NCBI GenBank assembly: GCA_963735045.1
Contig: CAVTIZ010000001.1
Span: forward strand, 682,001-746,000
DNA: 64,000 nucleotides
Source: Salsipaludibacter sp963735045
GTDB taxonomy: Bacteria; Actinomycetota; Nitriliruptoria; Nitriliruptorales; Nitriliruptoraceae
Reading direction: 5' to 3'
In this document: positions 7,159 to 16,024 of the stretch, one piece after another
How positions within the stretch are numbered: the stretch's first letter is position 1
Layout of the letters: each line of letters starts with the position of its first letter
Translations under genes and position numbers: made by a program
Notes under the pieces: model-generated
Seen by the model: the letters and a program-made list of their open reading frames with translations, nothing else
What the model was told of the DNA's origin: nothing
Database searches by the model: none

Positions 7159-8217
7159 ATGCCACGATCTGGACCTGACACCACGCCCCCGGGCCCCGAC
7201 GCCGACCAGGCGCATCGCCGGTTGGGCGCGGTGCTGGCCGGGGTGGGCGCCGGGGCGGCGGCCTGGGCCGTGGCCGTGGGCACCAACCGGTCGCTGCGCG
7301 TGGTCGACGGCCCGTCGATGCTGCCGACCCTGGCCCCCGACGACCACCTCGTGACCGTGCCCCCGTCGCTGCGCCGGCCCCGGCGTGGCGACGTGGTGGT
7401 GCTGGCGGCCGGGGCGCTGGCGCCGACGGCGTCGGTCAAGCGCCTGGTCGGGCTTCCCGGCGAGCGGGTCGTGCTGCTGGACGGCCACGTCCACGTCGAC
7501 GGCTCGTGGTGGGACCTGGGGGTGGCGGCACCGATCGACGAGGACCACGACCTGGTGGCCGGACCCGACCAGGTCGTGGTGCTCGGCGACAACCGGGCGG
7601 CGTCGACCGACAGCCGACGACGGGGCCCCGTGCCGGCCGACGCGATCGAGCGCGTGGCCGTGGCGCGACTGCGCCCGTGGCGCACGCTCGAGGGTGACCT
7701 GCACCGCTTGGGGGCCGTGCGACGCCGCGACGCCGTCCGCGTGGTCGTGCTCGACCCCGACGACCGCACGCTGCTGTTCCGGGTCGCCGACGTCGACGGC
7801 GTGGTGCCCGACTGGTGGGAGACCCCCGGCGGCGGCCTGCAGCCGGGCGAGGACCATGCCCGTGCGGCCGTGCGCGAACTGTCCGAGGAGGTCGGCCACC
7901 GCGACGTGGCCGTGCACGACCTCGGCCACGTCGCCGAGCGGGACTCGACCCTGTTCGGGGCCAGGCTGCACCGGGTGGAGGCGACCTGGGCCGCCCGCGT
8001 GCCCGACGACACCGTGTCGACCGCCGGGTGGACCGCCAGTGAACACCTCGACCACCGGGACTGGGCCTGGTTCACCCGCGACGACCTGCTCGCCCTGGAC
8101 GCCGTGACCCACCCGGTCGACGTCGTCGAGGTCTACGACCGGGCCCGGGACCGGCTCGCGACGCCCACGTCGTCGCCACCCCGGCCCGACGAGGACGACC
8201 ACGACGAGCCCGGCTGA
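7159..8217 (+). CDS. sodX: Ni-SOD maturation-type signal peptidase fused to a NUDIX hydrolase
   Basis: Two-domain protein of 352 residues. Residues about 20-175 form an S26 signal-peptidase-like protease with one N-terminal membrane helix (VLAGVGAGAAAWAVAVG). The nucleophile Ser53 lies in GPSMLPTL, the general base Lys94 in SVKRLVGLPGE, and the box VVLGDNRAASTDSR is at 140-153. SodX proteases of this family are encoded next to sodN and remove the Ni-SOD leader. Residues about 190-330 are a NUDIX domain with box GGLQPGEDHARAAVRELSEE (226-245); all charged positions are kept and the final hydrophobic position is His. A GGGAAGGGA ribosome site precedes ATG 7159. I know of no standard SodX with a NUDIX tail; the joining looks genuine because one frame runs uninterrupted through both domains. 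Confidence 0.88.
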   Translation: MPRSGPDTTPPGPDADQAHRRLGAVLAGVGAGAAAWAVAVGTNRSLRVVDGPSMLPTLAPDDHLVTVPPSLRRPRRGDVVVLAAGALAPTASVKRLVGLPGERVVLLDGHVHVDGSWWDLGVAAPIDEDHDLVAGPDQVVVLGDNRAASTDSRRRGPVPADAIERVAVARLRPWRTLEGDLHRLGAVRRRDAVRVVVLDPDDRTLLFRVADVDGVVPDWWETPGGGLQPGEDHARAAVRELSEEVGHRDVAVHDLGHVAERDSTLFGARLHRVEATWAARVPDDTVSTAGWTASEHLDHRDWAWFTRDDLLALDAVTHPVDVVEVYDRARDRLATPTSSPPRPDEDDHDEPG

Positions 8218-8221
8218 GGGG

Positions 8222-9343
8222 TCACCCCGCCGGACGGAAGCGCTGGACGGTGTTGGCCTGCTGGTCGGTGACGACCAGCGTGCCGTCCGGGCCGACGGCC
8301 AGGTCGACCGGGGACGCCAACGATCCGTCGCCGGTGCCCGCCCCGCCGGCGACCAGCGGCCACGGAGCGGGGTCGTCGCCCGACGCCTGCGCCTCGCCCG
8401 GCACCTGCAGCACCTCGCCGTCGCGGTAGCTGGTGACCCAGGTCCGGCCGTCGTCGAGCACGACGATGCCCTCGGGTGTCCCGGTGGTGCCCAGCGGACC
8501 CGGGATGCGGTGGTCCGCCACGACCCGGCCGGTGGGGTCGAAGACCTGGATGCGCTGGGCCTCGTAGTCGGCGACCCAGGCGTCGCCGGACGGCGCCACG
8601 TCGATCCCCGTGGCGTGCACCAGCCCACCCGGCCCGTCACCGGCCTCGCCGTACTCCCGCACGAACGCGCCGTCGCGGTCGAAGACCTGCACGGTCGGAC
8701 GCTCGTCGTCGGTCACGTGGACCATGCCCGCGTCGTCGACCGCGATCCCGATCGCGCGTCGGAACTCCCCCTGGCCGTCGCCCGGGACGCCCCACTCGCG
8801 TCGGAACCCACCATCGGGTCCGAACACCTGGATGCGGCCGTTGCCGTTGTCCACGACGTGCACGGCCCCGTCCGGGCCCACCGCCAGTGCCCCGAATCCC
8901 AGCGTGTCGAACTCCCCGGGTCCGTCGCCCTGCCCCCCGACCTCGACGACCTGGGCGCCCTGCGCGTCGAAGGCCAGCAGGCGGTGGTGGCCGGTGTCGA
9001 GGACCCACGTGGTGCCGTCCGGGGCGACGTCGACCCCGTAGGGCTGGGCCCACGAGCCGTCGTCGGGGACCAGGGCGTCGGTGAACGCCAGCGGCTGCTC
9101 CGGGGCCGGCGGGACCTCCGACGCCGCGCCCCGCTCCGACGCCACCTCCGACGCCGAGGCCACCTCCGACGCCGGGTCGCCCGGGGACACGGTGCCAGCC
9201 GAAGGCGCCGGGTCGGCGGGCGCCGAGGTCGCCGTCCCCACGGGTTGGTCCGTGCCGCCGCATCCCGCGATCACGGCGACGACCACCAGCAGGGACAACA
9301 CCTGCCGTGCTCGCGGCACCACGGACGGACCCTGCGCGGTCAC
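8222..9343 (-). CDS. NHL-repeat lipoprotein
   Basis: Exported lipoprotein of 373 residues. The signal ends in a lipobox (VVVAVIAGC, Cys about residue 28). A disordered Ser/Ala/Pro/Glu segment follows with repeated ASEVAS units (about 35-80). The remainder is a beta-propeller made of roughly six NHL repeats, for example YGVDVAPDGTTWVLDTGHHR, LAVGPDGAVHVVDNGNGRIQVF and IDVAPSGDAWVADYEAQRI. Such propellers mediate binding on the outer face of the membrane; the partner is unknown. It is convergent with the SodX-NUDIX gene (4 bases between stops) and upstream of it in transcription lies the EamA gene. Confidence 0.9.
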   Translation of the reverse strand: MTAQGPSVVPRARQVLSLLVVVAVIAGCGGTDQPVGTATSAPADPAPSAGTVSPGDPASEVASASEVASERGAASEVPPAPEQPLAFTDALVPDDGSWAQPYGVDVAPDGTTWVLDTGHHRLLAFDAQGAQVVEVGGQGDGPGEFDTLGFGALAVGPDGAVHVVDNGNGRIQVFGPDGGFRREWGVPGDGQGEFRRAIGIAVDDAGMVHVTDDERPTVQVFDRDGAFVREYGEAGDGPGGLVHATGIDVAPSGDAWVADYEAQRIQVFDPTGRVVADHRIPGPLGTTGTPEGIVVLDDGRTWVTSYRDGEVLQVPGEAQASGDDPAPWPLVAGGAGTGDGSLASPVDLAVGPDGTLVVTDQQANTVQRFRPAG

Positions 9344-9421
9344 CCAGCCACCCCCAGACGTCGGCCGACGACGTCACGAGGCCCGAGCCGGGCCCCGCGA
9401 CCTCGACCCTGGACCGCGACC

Positions 9422-10447
9422 CTAGACCCGGGACGCCACCGTGGGGCGGGATGTCGGGCGACGGACCCGGAACTCGTCCACCCGGATGGCCACGATCCCG
9501 CCCACGAGCACCAGGCCGCCCAGCCACTGCACCGACGTCGGCACCTCGCCCAGCCACGCCCACGCCAGTGCGAGGGCGAAGGCCACCTCCACCAACGACA
9601 CGAAGGCCGTGACCCGGGCACCGAGGCGCCGCGAGGCCACCACGCCGGTGGTGTAGCCGATGGCGCCCGGCACCAGTGCCAGCCCGACCGCCGGCACCAG
9701 CCAGGTCACCGTGGCCGAGCCCATCGGCACGTCCCCCACCGGCGCGGCCACCGACAGCAGCCCGAGTAGGGCGGCCGCCCCGAGCACCGCGGTCCCCACG
9801 GCCATCCCCCCGGCCACCAGCACCACCGGCGGCAGGTCGTCGGCCGGGCGCGCCGCCAGGACGAAGTAGGCCGCCAGGCAGGCCGCCGCACCCAGGCCCC
9901 AGGCCACCCCGACGACGTCGACGGTGGCCGAACTCCCGGCGTCCACCACCAGGACCAGCCCGGCGACGGCGACCAGCGAACCCAGCATGGTCAGGGCCGA
10001 CGGCCGGCGACGGGTGGTGGCCCACAGCCAGGCGACCACGACGACCGGGGCGAGGTACTCCAGCAGCAGCGCCACGCCGACCGACGAGCGCGCCACCGCC
10101 TGGAAGTAGAACAACTGCGAACAGGCGACCGCGACCACGCCGAAGGCCACGACCAGCCCGAGGTGGTCGCGCAGAACGTGCCACCGACCACGCAGGGCGA
10201 GGGCGGCGGGGACCGCGAGCAGCAGGGTCCCCCCACCGAGGCGGACCAGGATGGCCGCGCCGGGTGACCACCCGATCGCGTACAGGGCCTTGCCCAACGT
10301 CCCGGAGGTCGAGCACGCCGCCACGGACAGCACGGCCAGCCACAGCCCGGCACCGCCACCGCGCCAGCCCGACTGCGCCGGTCGGGGCACGAGGGTCGGC
10401 GCCTGCCGCAGCATCGTGGGAACGAGGTCGGTCGAGCGAGCGGTCAT
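9422..10447 (-). CDS. EamA/DMT family transporter
   Basis: Drug/metabolite-transporter superfamily protein with ten predicted helices in two EamA repeats. Repeat one begins WLAVLSVAACSTSGTLGKAL and repeat two VDVVGVAWGLGAAACLAAYF; both end in the usual LGEVPTSVQWLGG-type loop. ATG at 10447 is chosen because it starts a short cytoplasmic tail before the first helix. It is divergent from a CGNR zinc-finger regulator at 10587; that pairing of an EamA exporter with a small regulator suggests local control. The substrate is unknown (amino acids or drugs by family). Confidence 0.9.
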   Translation of the reverse strand: MTARSTDLVPTMLRQAPTLVPRPAQSGWRGGGAGLWLAVLSVAACSTSGTLGKALYAIGWSPGAAILVRLGGGTLLLAVPAALALRGRWHVLRDHLGLVVAFGVVAVACSQLFYFQAVARSSVGVALLLEYLAPVVVVAWLWATTRRRPSALTMLGSLVAVAGLVLVVDAGSSATVDVVGVAWGLGAAACLAAYFVLAARPADDLPPVVLVAGGMAVGTAVLGAAALLGLLSVAAPVGDVPMGSATVTWLVPAVGLALVPGAIGYTTGVVASRRLGARVTAFVSLVEVAFALALAWAWLGEVPTSVQWLGGLVLVGGIVAIRVDEFRVRRPTSRPTVASRV

Positions 10448-10586
10448 GGAGGGTCCGTCCGTCCGGTGCGCACCGCGGGTGCGCCGTCCACACCCGGTCG
10501 CGGGCCAGGCCGGGTCGGGATGTCGCAATCATTGGTCAACACTCAGTACGGTGATGACGCTACGCCATCCCTCATCAGGAGTCAAG

Positions 10587-11126
10587 ATGGTCTTCGCCCA
10601 TGACACCGAGTTGGCCCTGCAATCCGTCGCCGCGCTGGTCAACACCCACGGACGCGGCGGCGAGACCCTGGCCACCACCGACGACCTGGTCGCGTTCGCC
10701 TCGGACTGGGACTACGCCGACGCGCGGGTCGACGATCGCGAGCTGGCGCGCATCCGCGACCTCCGCGACACGGTCCGCCGGGTCTGGACCACTGACGTGG
10801 ATGCCGCCGTGCCCGTGGTGAACGGCCTGCTGGCCGACGGGGGCGCGGTCCCGCAGCTGGTCCGCCACGGGGGCTGGGACTGGCACGTCCACGCCCACGA
10901 CGACGACGCCGGGCTCGCGACCAGGATCGCGGTCGAGGTCGGGATGGCCATGGTCGAGGTCATCCGGCTGGAGGAGTCCCGCCGCCTGCGGACCTGCGCC
11001 GCCGACGACTGCGACAACCTGCTGGTCGACCTGTCGCGGAACCGGTCACGCCGCTACTGCGACGCGGGATGTGGCAACCGGTTGGCCGCAGCCGCCTACC
11101 GCGCCCGTCGCGACGGCGAGGACTGA
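10587..11126 (+). CDS. CGNR zinc-finger (ABATE domain) transcriptional regulator
   Basis: Cytoplasmic DNA-binding protein of 179 residues. The N-terminal ABATE-type ligand domain runs to about residue 130. The C-terminal CGNR zinc finger reads LRTCAADDCDNLLVDLSRN followed by RRYCDAGCGNRLAAAAYR, containing all four cysteines and the CGNR signature. An AGGAG ribosome site (10578-10582) just ahead of ATG 10587 selects this start over the in-frame ATG at 10554. It faces the EamA transporter gene over a 139-base gap and probably controls it. Its stop is 4 bases from the convergent methyltransferase stop. Confidence 0.9.
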   Translation: MVFAHDTELALQSVAALVNTHGRGGETLATTDDLVAFASDWDYADARVDDRELARIRDLRDTVRRVWTTDVDAAVPVVNGLLADGGAVPQLVRHGGWDWHVHAHDDDAGLATRIAVEVGMAMVEVIRLEESRRLRTCAADDCDNLLVDLSRNRSRRYCDAGCGNRLAAAAYRARRDGED

Positions 11127-11130
11127 GTCC

Positions 11131-12051
11131 TCATGACCCGCCGGGCTCGTCGTCGGGTGGGCGTCGGAGCACGACCAGCAGTTCGGCGTCGTCGAGGTCG
11201 ACCCCGGTGCGGTCGTAGGCCCCCGGCTCGGCCCCGTCGATGGACACCACCGCCAGCCCCGCGTCGGTGGCCAGCCGGCGCAGGTCCGGGACGGTGTGGC
11301 TGGCCGTCCACAGGTCGAAGGTGCGTCGTCGGTCGTCGGGCCCGCGGACCTCGCTGCGCTGGTGGTGCAGCAACCGTTCCGGGTCGAAGGCGTCCCCGTC
11401 GACCAGGTGGCGCACCGCGAACAGGGCATGGAAGGCCGTGAGCACCACCGTCCCGCCGGGACGCACCGCGGCGGCCAGCCCGGCCACGACGTCGGCCTCG
11501 GCGTCGGGGTCGGTCCCGAAGCCGCCGTGGCACAGCGACCACGCGACGTCGAAGGACCCGTCGAGGTCGAACCGGGTCAGCACCGGGGCGAGGTGGCGGG
11601 CGTCGCCCCGCACGAACGCCCACGAGCCACGCCCGGACTCGGTCGCGGCGTGACCGGGGCCGTCCGGATCGGGGGTGGCCTGCTCGTCGCTGCGCGCGGT
11701 CACGCCCGCGCGTGCCACCGTGAGCAGGTCCTCGGACACGTCGATGCCGACGCCGTCGATGCCGCGTCGGGCCAGTTCCCGGGCGTGGCGACCGGTGCCG
11801 CAGCCGACGTCCAGCACGCGTTGGCCCGGCCGCAGGCCCGTCCTGGCCACCAGCGCGTCCACCTCACCGACGGTGCCGGCCGTGAAGGCGTTGCGGTCGT
11901 ACAGCCGCCCCTGCCAGGCTCCGATGTCGACGTAGAAGGGCCGGTCGTCCCCGCCGGGCGGATCCGGCACGGCCACGGGCCGGTCCCGGTGGTCACGCCA
12001 GGTCGACGCCGGGTGCGGTCCGTCGGTGGACGCGGGCGGGACGGACACCAT
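11131..12051 (-). CDS. class I SAM-dependent methyltransferase
   Basis: The 306 residues carry a Rossmann methyltransferase core. Motif I is RVLDVGCGTGRHARELARRG, the acidic residue after strand 2 is in GVGIDVSEDLL, and motif II/III fall in WAFVRGDARHL and FDVAWSLCHGGFG. The downstream region (GGTVVLTAFHALFAVRHL, TFDLWTASHTVPDLRRL) resembles small-molecule rather than RNA methyltransferases. ATG at 12051 is the last reasonable start; longer frames upstream are low-complexity. The acceptor substrate is unknown and neighbours do not help. Confidence 0.87.
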   Translation of the reverse strand: MVSVPPASTDGPHPASTWRDHRDRPVAVPDPPGGDDRPFYVDIGAWQGRLYDRNAFTAGTVGEVDALVARTGLRPGQRVLDVGCGTGRHARELARRGIDGVGIDVSEDLLTVARAGVTARSDEQATPDPDGPGHAATESGRGSWAFVRGDARHLAPVLTRFDLDGSFDVAWSLCHGGFGTDPDAEADVVAGLAAAVRPGGTVVLTAFHALFAVRHLVDGDAFDPERLLHHQRSEVRGPDDRRRTFDLWTASHTVPDLRRLATDAGLAVVSIDGAEPGAYDRTGVDLDDAELLVVLRRPPDDEPGGS

Positions 12052-12301
12052 GGCCCCACCCCTCACGTCGACTGTCGGAGCCGTGGGTGGCCCCCGGGCC
12101 CCGACGAGCCCCCACCAGCCTAGGACCGGCCCCCCATCGACCCAGATCGGGCCCCTCGGCCCAACCGGCACCCACCGGGCCAGGGCTGACGAGTTGGTGA
12201 ACGCGGGGTCCGGATCGTCGCGGGAGGTGGCGTCGGGTCGGTACACCCGGTCGGGAGCCCGCCGGCGAGCAGCCCGGCCCGGCACCGACCGAGGATGGCC
12301 C

Positions 12302-13081
12302 ATGAGCACGCTGGCCGCGCCGGACCCGTCGACCACGACCGGCGACGACCCCGAACTGATCGCCCGCGAGGTGCACCCTCGGGCGATCCGGTGGATGCAC
12401 TGGATCAACTTCCCGCTCCTGGCGATCATGATCTGGAGCGGGCTGCGGATCTACTGGGCCAACGACGTCTACGTGGCCGGCATCGGCTCGTGGGAGTTCT
12501 TCGCCTTCTTCCCCGCCTGGGTCTACGAGGGCCTCGACATCCCGTTCCGGCTCGCCAAGGGCATGGCCTTCCACTTCAACTTCGGGTGGCTGTTCGCGGT
12601 CAACGGCCTGGCCTACGGCACGTACCTGGCCGTCAGCGGGCAGTGGCGCCACCTGGTCCCCGACCGCCGGGCCGCACTCGTCGAGGCTCCCCAGGTCGTG
12701 GCCCACGACCTCCACCTGCGTGACGACCTCCCGCCCCAGGGGCGCTACAACGCCGCGCAGCGGGTCACCTACACGCTGGTGGTGCTGATGGGCGGCCTGA
12801 TCGTGCTGACCGGCATCGCGATCCTCAAGCCCACCCAGGCGAACCTGCTGACCACGCTCTTCGGGGGCTACCAGGCGGCCCGGTTGATCCACTTCGCGAC
12901 CACGATCGGCTTCCTGGCGTTCTTCGTGCTGCACGTGGTCCAGGTGGCACGGGCCGGACTGGGCAACTTCCTGTCCATGGTCACCGGCTGGGTGCTGGAG
13001 AGTCGCGCCGCGGACTTCGACCCGGAGCGGCGTCGGGAGCGGCGCGAGCCGACCGAGCCGACCGAGGGCGACCAGCGATGA
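12302..13081 (+). CDS. cytochrome b561-type membrane subunit of a molybdoenzyme
   Basis: Integral membrane diheme-type cytochrome b of 259 residues with four main hydrophobic helices. Candidate heme histidines are in RWMHWINFPLLAIMIW (helix 1), AFHFNFGWLFAVNGLA (helix 2) and RLIHFATTIGFLAFFVLHVV (helix 4). It belongs to the cytochrome b/b6 group that anchors hydrogenases and molybdopterin oxidoreductases. Its TGA overlaps the ATG of the molybdopterin gene (ATGA at 13078), so the two are translationally coupled and most likely form one complex passing electrons to or from the quinone pool. The C-terminal tail is charged and cytoplasmic. Confidence 0.9.
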   Translation: MSTLAAPDPSTTTGDDPELIAREVHPRAIRWMHWINFPLLAIMIWSGLRIYWANDVYVAGIGSWEFFAFFPAWVYEGLDIPFRLAKGMAFHFNFGWLFAVNGLAYGTYLAVSGQWRHLVPDRRAALVEAPQVVAHDLHLRDDLPPQGRYNAAQRVTYTLVVLMGGLIVLTGIAILKPTQANLLTTLFGGYQAARLIHFATTIGFLAFFVLHVVQVARAGLGNFLSMVTGWVLESRAADFDPERRRERREPTEPTEGDQR

Positions 13082-13965
13082 CCACCCCCGAGGACCCCGC
13101 CACGCCCGGCACGCACCCCGACGACGCGAGGGGTGACCCAGCCCCCGACCCCACGGTGTCCGACGACGCGACCCGGGACGAGGTCCTGGCGGCGCGGGCC
13201 GAGCGCCTGGAGGCCCAGGGCCGTGAGGGCCGCACCATCTCCCGGGAGGAGTATCGCCGCACCAGCCGTCGCGCCTTCCTCGGTGGCGCGGTGGGGATCG
13301 CGGCCGGCGTGACCGGGTTCCGCTGGGTCCAGAACCAGGAGTCCGTGTCGGGCATCCCCCGGGTGCTGCGGGCCGGCCACGAGTTCAACGACCGGGTGTG
13401 GCGTGTCCTGGGCTCGCCGCAGCGCTCGGCGCCGGAGTTCCCGCTGGCCGCGGCCCAGGACCTGCGCACCAACGGCCGACGCGGGCTGCAGGAGGACATC
13501 GACGTCGACGCGTGGTCGATGCGGGTCGAGGGACCCGACGGGCGCCTGCTCGACGAGGTCGTGCTGGACGACGTACAGGCGCTGGACCACGTCGACATGG
13601 TGACCGAGCACAAGTGCATCGAGGGCTGGAGCCAGGTCGCCCACTGGACCGGGGTGCGCTTCGCCGACTTCGCACAGCGCTACGCCAGCCGCATCGGTGA
13701 CGCCGCGTACACCTCGCTGGAGACTCCCGACGGCGGCTACTACGTCGGGCTGGACCAGTGGAGCGCAACCCATCCGCAGACCCTGCTGGCCTGGGCACTG
13801 GGGGGCGAACCCCTGACCCAACGCCACGGTGCGCCGCTGCGGCTGGTGACGCCGAACCACTACGGGATCAAGTCGCTCAAGCGGATCGGGGTGGTCCGCT
13901 TCACCCGCGAACGGCCACCGGACTTCTGGGCCGAGCGCAGCTACGACTGGTACTCCAAGCTGTGA
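13078..13965 (+). CDS. Tat-exported molybdopterin-dependent oxidoreductase (sulfite oxidase fold)
   Basis: Periplasm-facing molybdenum enzyme related to the MsrP/YedY and sulfite oxidase group. After a long acidic N-region, a twin-arginine signal RTSRRAFLGGAVGIAAGV (residues 62-79) is visible. The molybdopterin domain contains TEHKCIEGWSQVAHW, where Cys180 is the expected molybdenum ligand. It also has LRLVTPNHYGIKSLKRIGVV near the end, the usual PxxYGxKSxKW-like element. It is 295 residues with no heme or dimerisation domain. It is encoded with a cytochrome b in place of a YedZ-type partner. The substrate (sulfite, oxidised methionine or another oxyanion) cannot be decided. A molybdate importer is encoded at 50.4-53.6 kb. 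Confidence 0.9.
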   Translation: MTTPEDPATPGTHPDDARGDPAPDPTVSDDATRDEVLAARAERLEAQGREGRTISREEYRRTSRRAFLGGAVGIAAGVTGFRWVQNQESVSGIPRVLRAGHEFNDRVWRVLGSPQRSAPEFPLAAAQDLRTNGRRGLQEDIDVDAWSMRVEGPDGRLLDEVVLDDVQALDHVDMVTEHKCIEGWSQVAHWTGVRFADFAQRYASRIGDAAYTSLETPDGGYYVGLDQWSATHPQTLLAWALGGEPLTQRHGAPLRLVTPNHYGIKSLKRIGVVRFTRERPPDFWAERSYDWYSKL

Positions 13966-14031
13966 CCCGCGCCGACCGGCGCAACCCGACCCACCCCCGA
14001 CCCCACCCCCGACCGCTCCGGAGCCTGGCCC

Positions 14032-14790
14032 ATGGTGTTCACCGGCATCGGCGTCGCCCTCGCGACGCTGTTCGACGACGACGTCGAACTCGACGCGACC
14101 GCCACCGCGACCCACGCCGCACGACTGGTCGACCTCGGGGTCGACGCCGTGCTGGTGGCCGGGTCCACCGGCGAGGCCGCCACCCTGTCCCCCGACGAGC
14201 GCGACCGGTTGTTGTCCGCCGTGCACGACGCCGTCGACGGGCGTGTCCCGGTGCTGGCCGGGACCGGTGCCCCCTCGGCCCACCAGGCCGTCGAGCTGAC
14301 CCGGCGGGCGCGCGACCACGGCGCCGACGCGGTGCTGGTGCTGCCACCGCCCCGGGTCGCCGATCCCCGTCCCTACTTCGACCTCGTGGTCGCGGCCGCC
14401 GACGACGTCCCGGTGCTGGGCTACCACTTCCCGGCCGTGTCGGCGCCCGGGCTGACCGTGGACCAGGTGGCCTCGCTGCCCCTGGCCGGCTGCAAGGACT
14501 CCAGCGGGGATGCCGAGCGCCTGCTGGCCACCCTGGCCGCGACCTCGCGACCACTGTGGACGGGTTCGTCGGCGCTGCTGTCGCTGGCCGGCCCGGCCGG
14601 GGCGGCCGGGGCGATCCTCGCGCTGGCCAACCTCGAACCCGAGCGCTGCGCCCGGGCGTTGACGGGTGACGGGCAGGCGCAACGAGACCTGATCGGTGAC
14701 CACCTGGCCGCCAAGGAGCGTTTTCCGCGCGGGCTCAAGGAACGCATGGCCGCGCGCTGGGGCACCAGCGCGGTGGCCCGCACGGGGTGA
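14032..14790 (+). CDS. dihydrodipicolinate synthase family aldolase
   Basis: TIM-barrel class I aldolase/lyase of the DapA/NAL family, 252 residues against a usual length near 290. Visible are GVALATLFDDDVELD, the oxoacid-binding GSTGEAATL, the tyrosine motif GYHFPAVS (YNxP-like) and the Schiff-base lysine in LAGCKDSSGD. Residues in VLVLPPPRVADPRPYFDLVV are typical. The C-terminal helices are shorter than in true DapA, so it is probably a related pyruvate aldolase and not the lysine-pathway enzyme. It follows the molybdoenzyme gene by 66 bases on the same strand and could share its transcript. Confidence 0.85.
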   Translation: MVFTGIGVALATLFDDDVELDATATATHAARLVDLGVDAVLVAGSTGEAATLSPDERDRLLSAVHDAVDGRVPVLAGTGAPSAHQAVELTRRARDHGADAVLVLPPPRVADPRPYFDLVVAAADDVPVLGYHFPAVSAPGLTVDQVASLPLAGCKDSSGDAERLLATLAATSRPLWTGSSALLSLAGPAGAAGAILALANLEPERCARALTGDGQAQRDLIGDHLAAKERFPRGLKERMAARWGTSAVARTG

Positions 14791-14823
14791 GCCGGGCGGC
14801 CGGCCCGGGAGCGCGTGGTCCGA

Positions 14824-15903
14824 TCAGGTCGCCCCCGTGGGCAGCAGCGACACCACGCCCACCTGTTCCAGCACCATCCAGGCCACGAAGACGCCGTAGC
14901 TGACCGTCAGGACCCAGCCCTCGTTGCGCGACAGGTGCAGCTCCGTGCGCAGCAACGTGAACAACACGATGGTCGCCAGGGTCAGGAAGCCGACCAGCGG
15001 CACGGCCACCCCGAACGCGAACGACACGCTGCCGGCGATCAGCACGCCCACGGGCACCGCCACCAGCAGGTCGAAGATGTTGCTGCCCAGGACGTTGGAC
15101 ATGCTGACCACGCCCTCGCCGCGCTCGGCGAGCCGGATCGAGATCAGCGCGTCCGGAACGCTGGTCACCGCGGCGATCACCGTGATGCCCCACACGAAGG
15201 GCGGGATGCCGGTGACCTCGCCGAAGTACAACGCCGCACGCACCAGGCCCTCGACCCCCACGACCACCAGCACCAGGCTGAGCCCGAGCACCGCCCACTG
15301 CCGGCCCGGTCGCAGGTCGTCGGGCGGGGGCTCGACGGTGGCGTCGCCGACCTCCTGCTGCTGGATGAACACGTACAGCCCGTACAACGCCAGCGGGATC
15401 AGTGCCAGCGGACGGGTCATCGTCCCGTTGAGCGCCGCCTCACCACCCGGTCCGCCGCTGTCCGGGTTGTAGATCAACGCGAAGCTGAACGTCAGGACGA
15501 ACACCGCGACGGAGATGAGGTAGAACTGCGCGTCCTTGTAGACCAGCTCCTTGTCGGCGTGCACGCCGTCGCTGGCCAGCAGTGCCGACAGCCCGGGGAT
15601 CACCAGGATGTTGAAGATCGCCGAGCCCACCACGACCGACAGGCCCAGCTCGAACTCCCCGTGCAGCAACGTGGCCAGCACCGTCGACGACAGTTCCGGG
15701 AAGCTGGACCCGATCGCGACGACCATCGCCCCGTGCACGATCGGGGGCAGTCCGTAGTAGCGCGACAACTGCTCGGAGCTGGTCTCGAGCAGGTCCGAGC
15801 CCCGCCACACCAGCAGGCCACCCACGATCGCGGCGACGGTCCAGGCCAGGATCGCCACGCGCGGCTCGATTCGTCCGGGGGCCGAGTGCGGGCTGGCCGA
15901 CAC
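14824..15903 (-). CDS. CaCA family sodium/calcium exchanger
   Basis: Ten- or eleven-helix antiporter of 359 residues with two inverted alpha repeats. Repeat one reads HGAMVVAIGSSFPELSS and VVVGSAIFNILVIPGL; repeat two ITVIAAVTSVPDALISI and NVLGSNIFDLLVAVPV. The acidic residues in PELSS and PDALI are the ion-binding positions. It probably exports calcium against sodium or protons. The middle loop is short, with no regulatory domain. It is convergent with the aldolase gene (33 bases between the ends) and divergent from the APC permease gene. Confidence 0.92.
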   Translation of the reverse strand: MSASPHSAPGRIEPRVAILAWTVAAIVGGLLVWRGSDLLETSSEQLSRYYGLPPIVHGAMVVAIGSSFPELSSTVLATLLHGEFELGLSVVVGSAIFNILVIPGLSALLASDGVHADKELVYKDAQFYLISVAVFVLTFSFALIYNPDSGGPGGEAALNGTMTRPLALIPLALYGLYVFIQQQEVGDATVEPPPDDLRPGRQWAVLGLSLVLVVVGVEGLVRAALYFGEVTGIPPFVWGITVIAAVTSVPDALISIRLAERGEGVVSMSNVLGSNIFDLLVAVPVGVLIAGSVSFAFGVAVPLVGFLTLATIVLFTLLRTELHLSRNEGWVLTVSYGVFVAWMVLEQVGVVSLLPTGAT

Positions 15904-16024
15904 TCGAGGTGGTCGCGCACCCTAGCGACCCGGTCGGTCCGTTCGGCCGGGTCGGCCCGGCGAGGGCGCCGGCCTAGGGTCCGGTCCAACCCCGGCCCCC
16001 CGTTCCGGTCGGGCAGGAGCCCCC

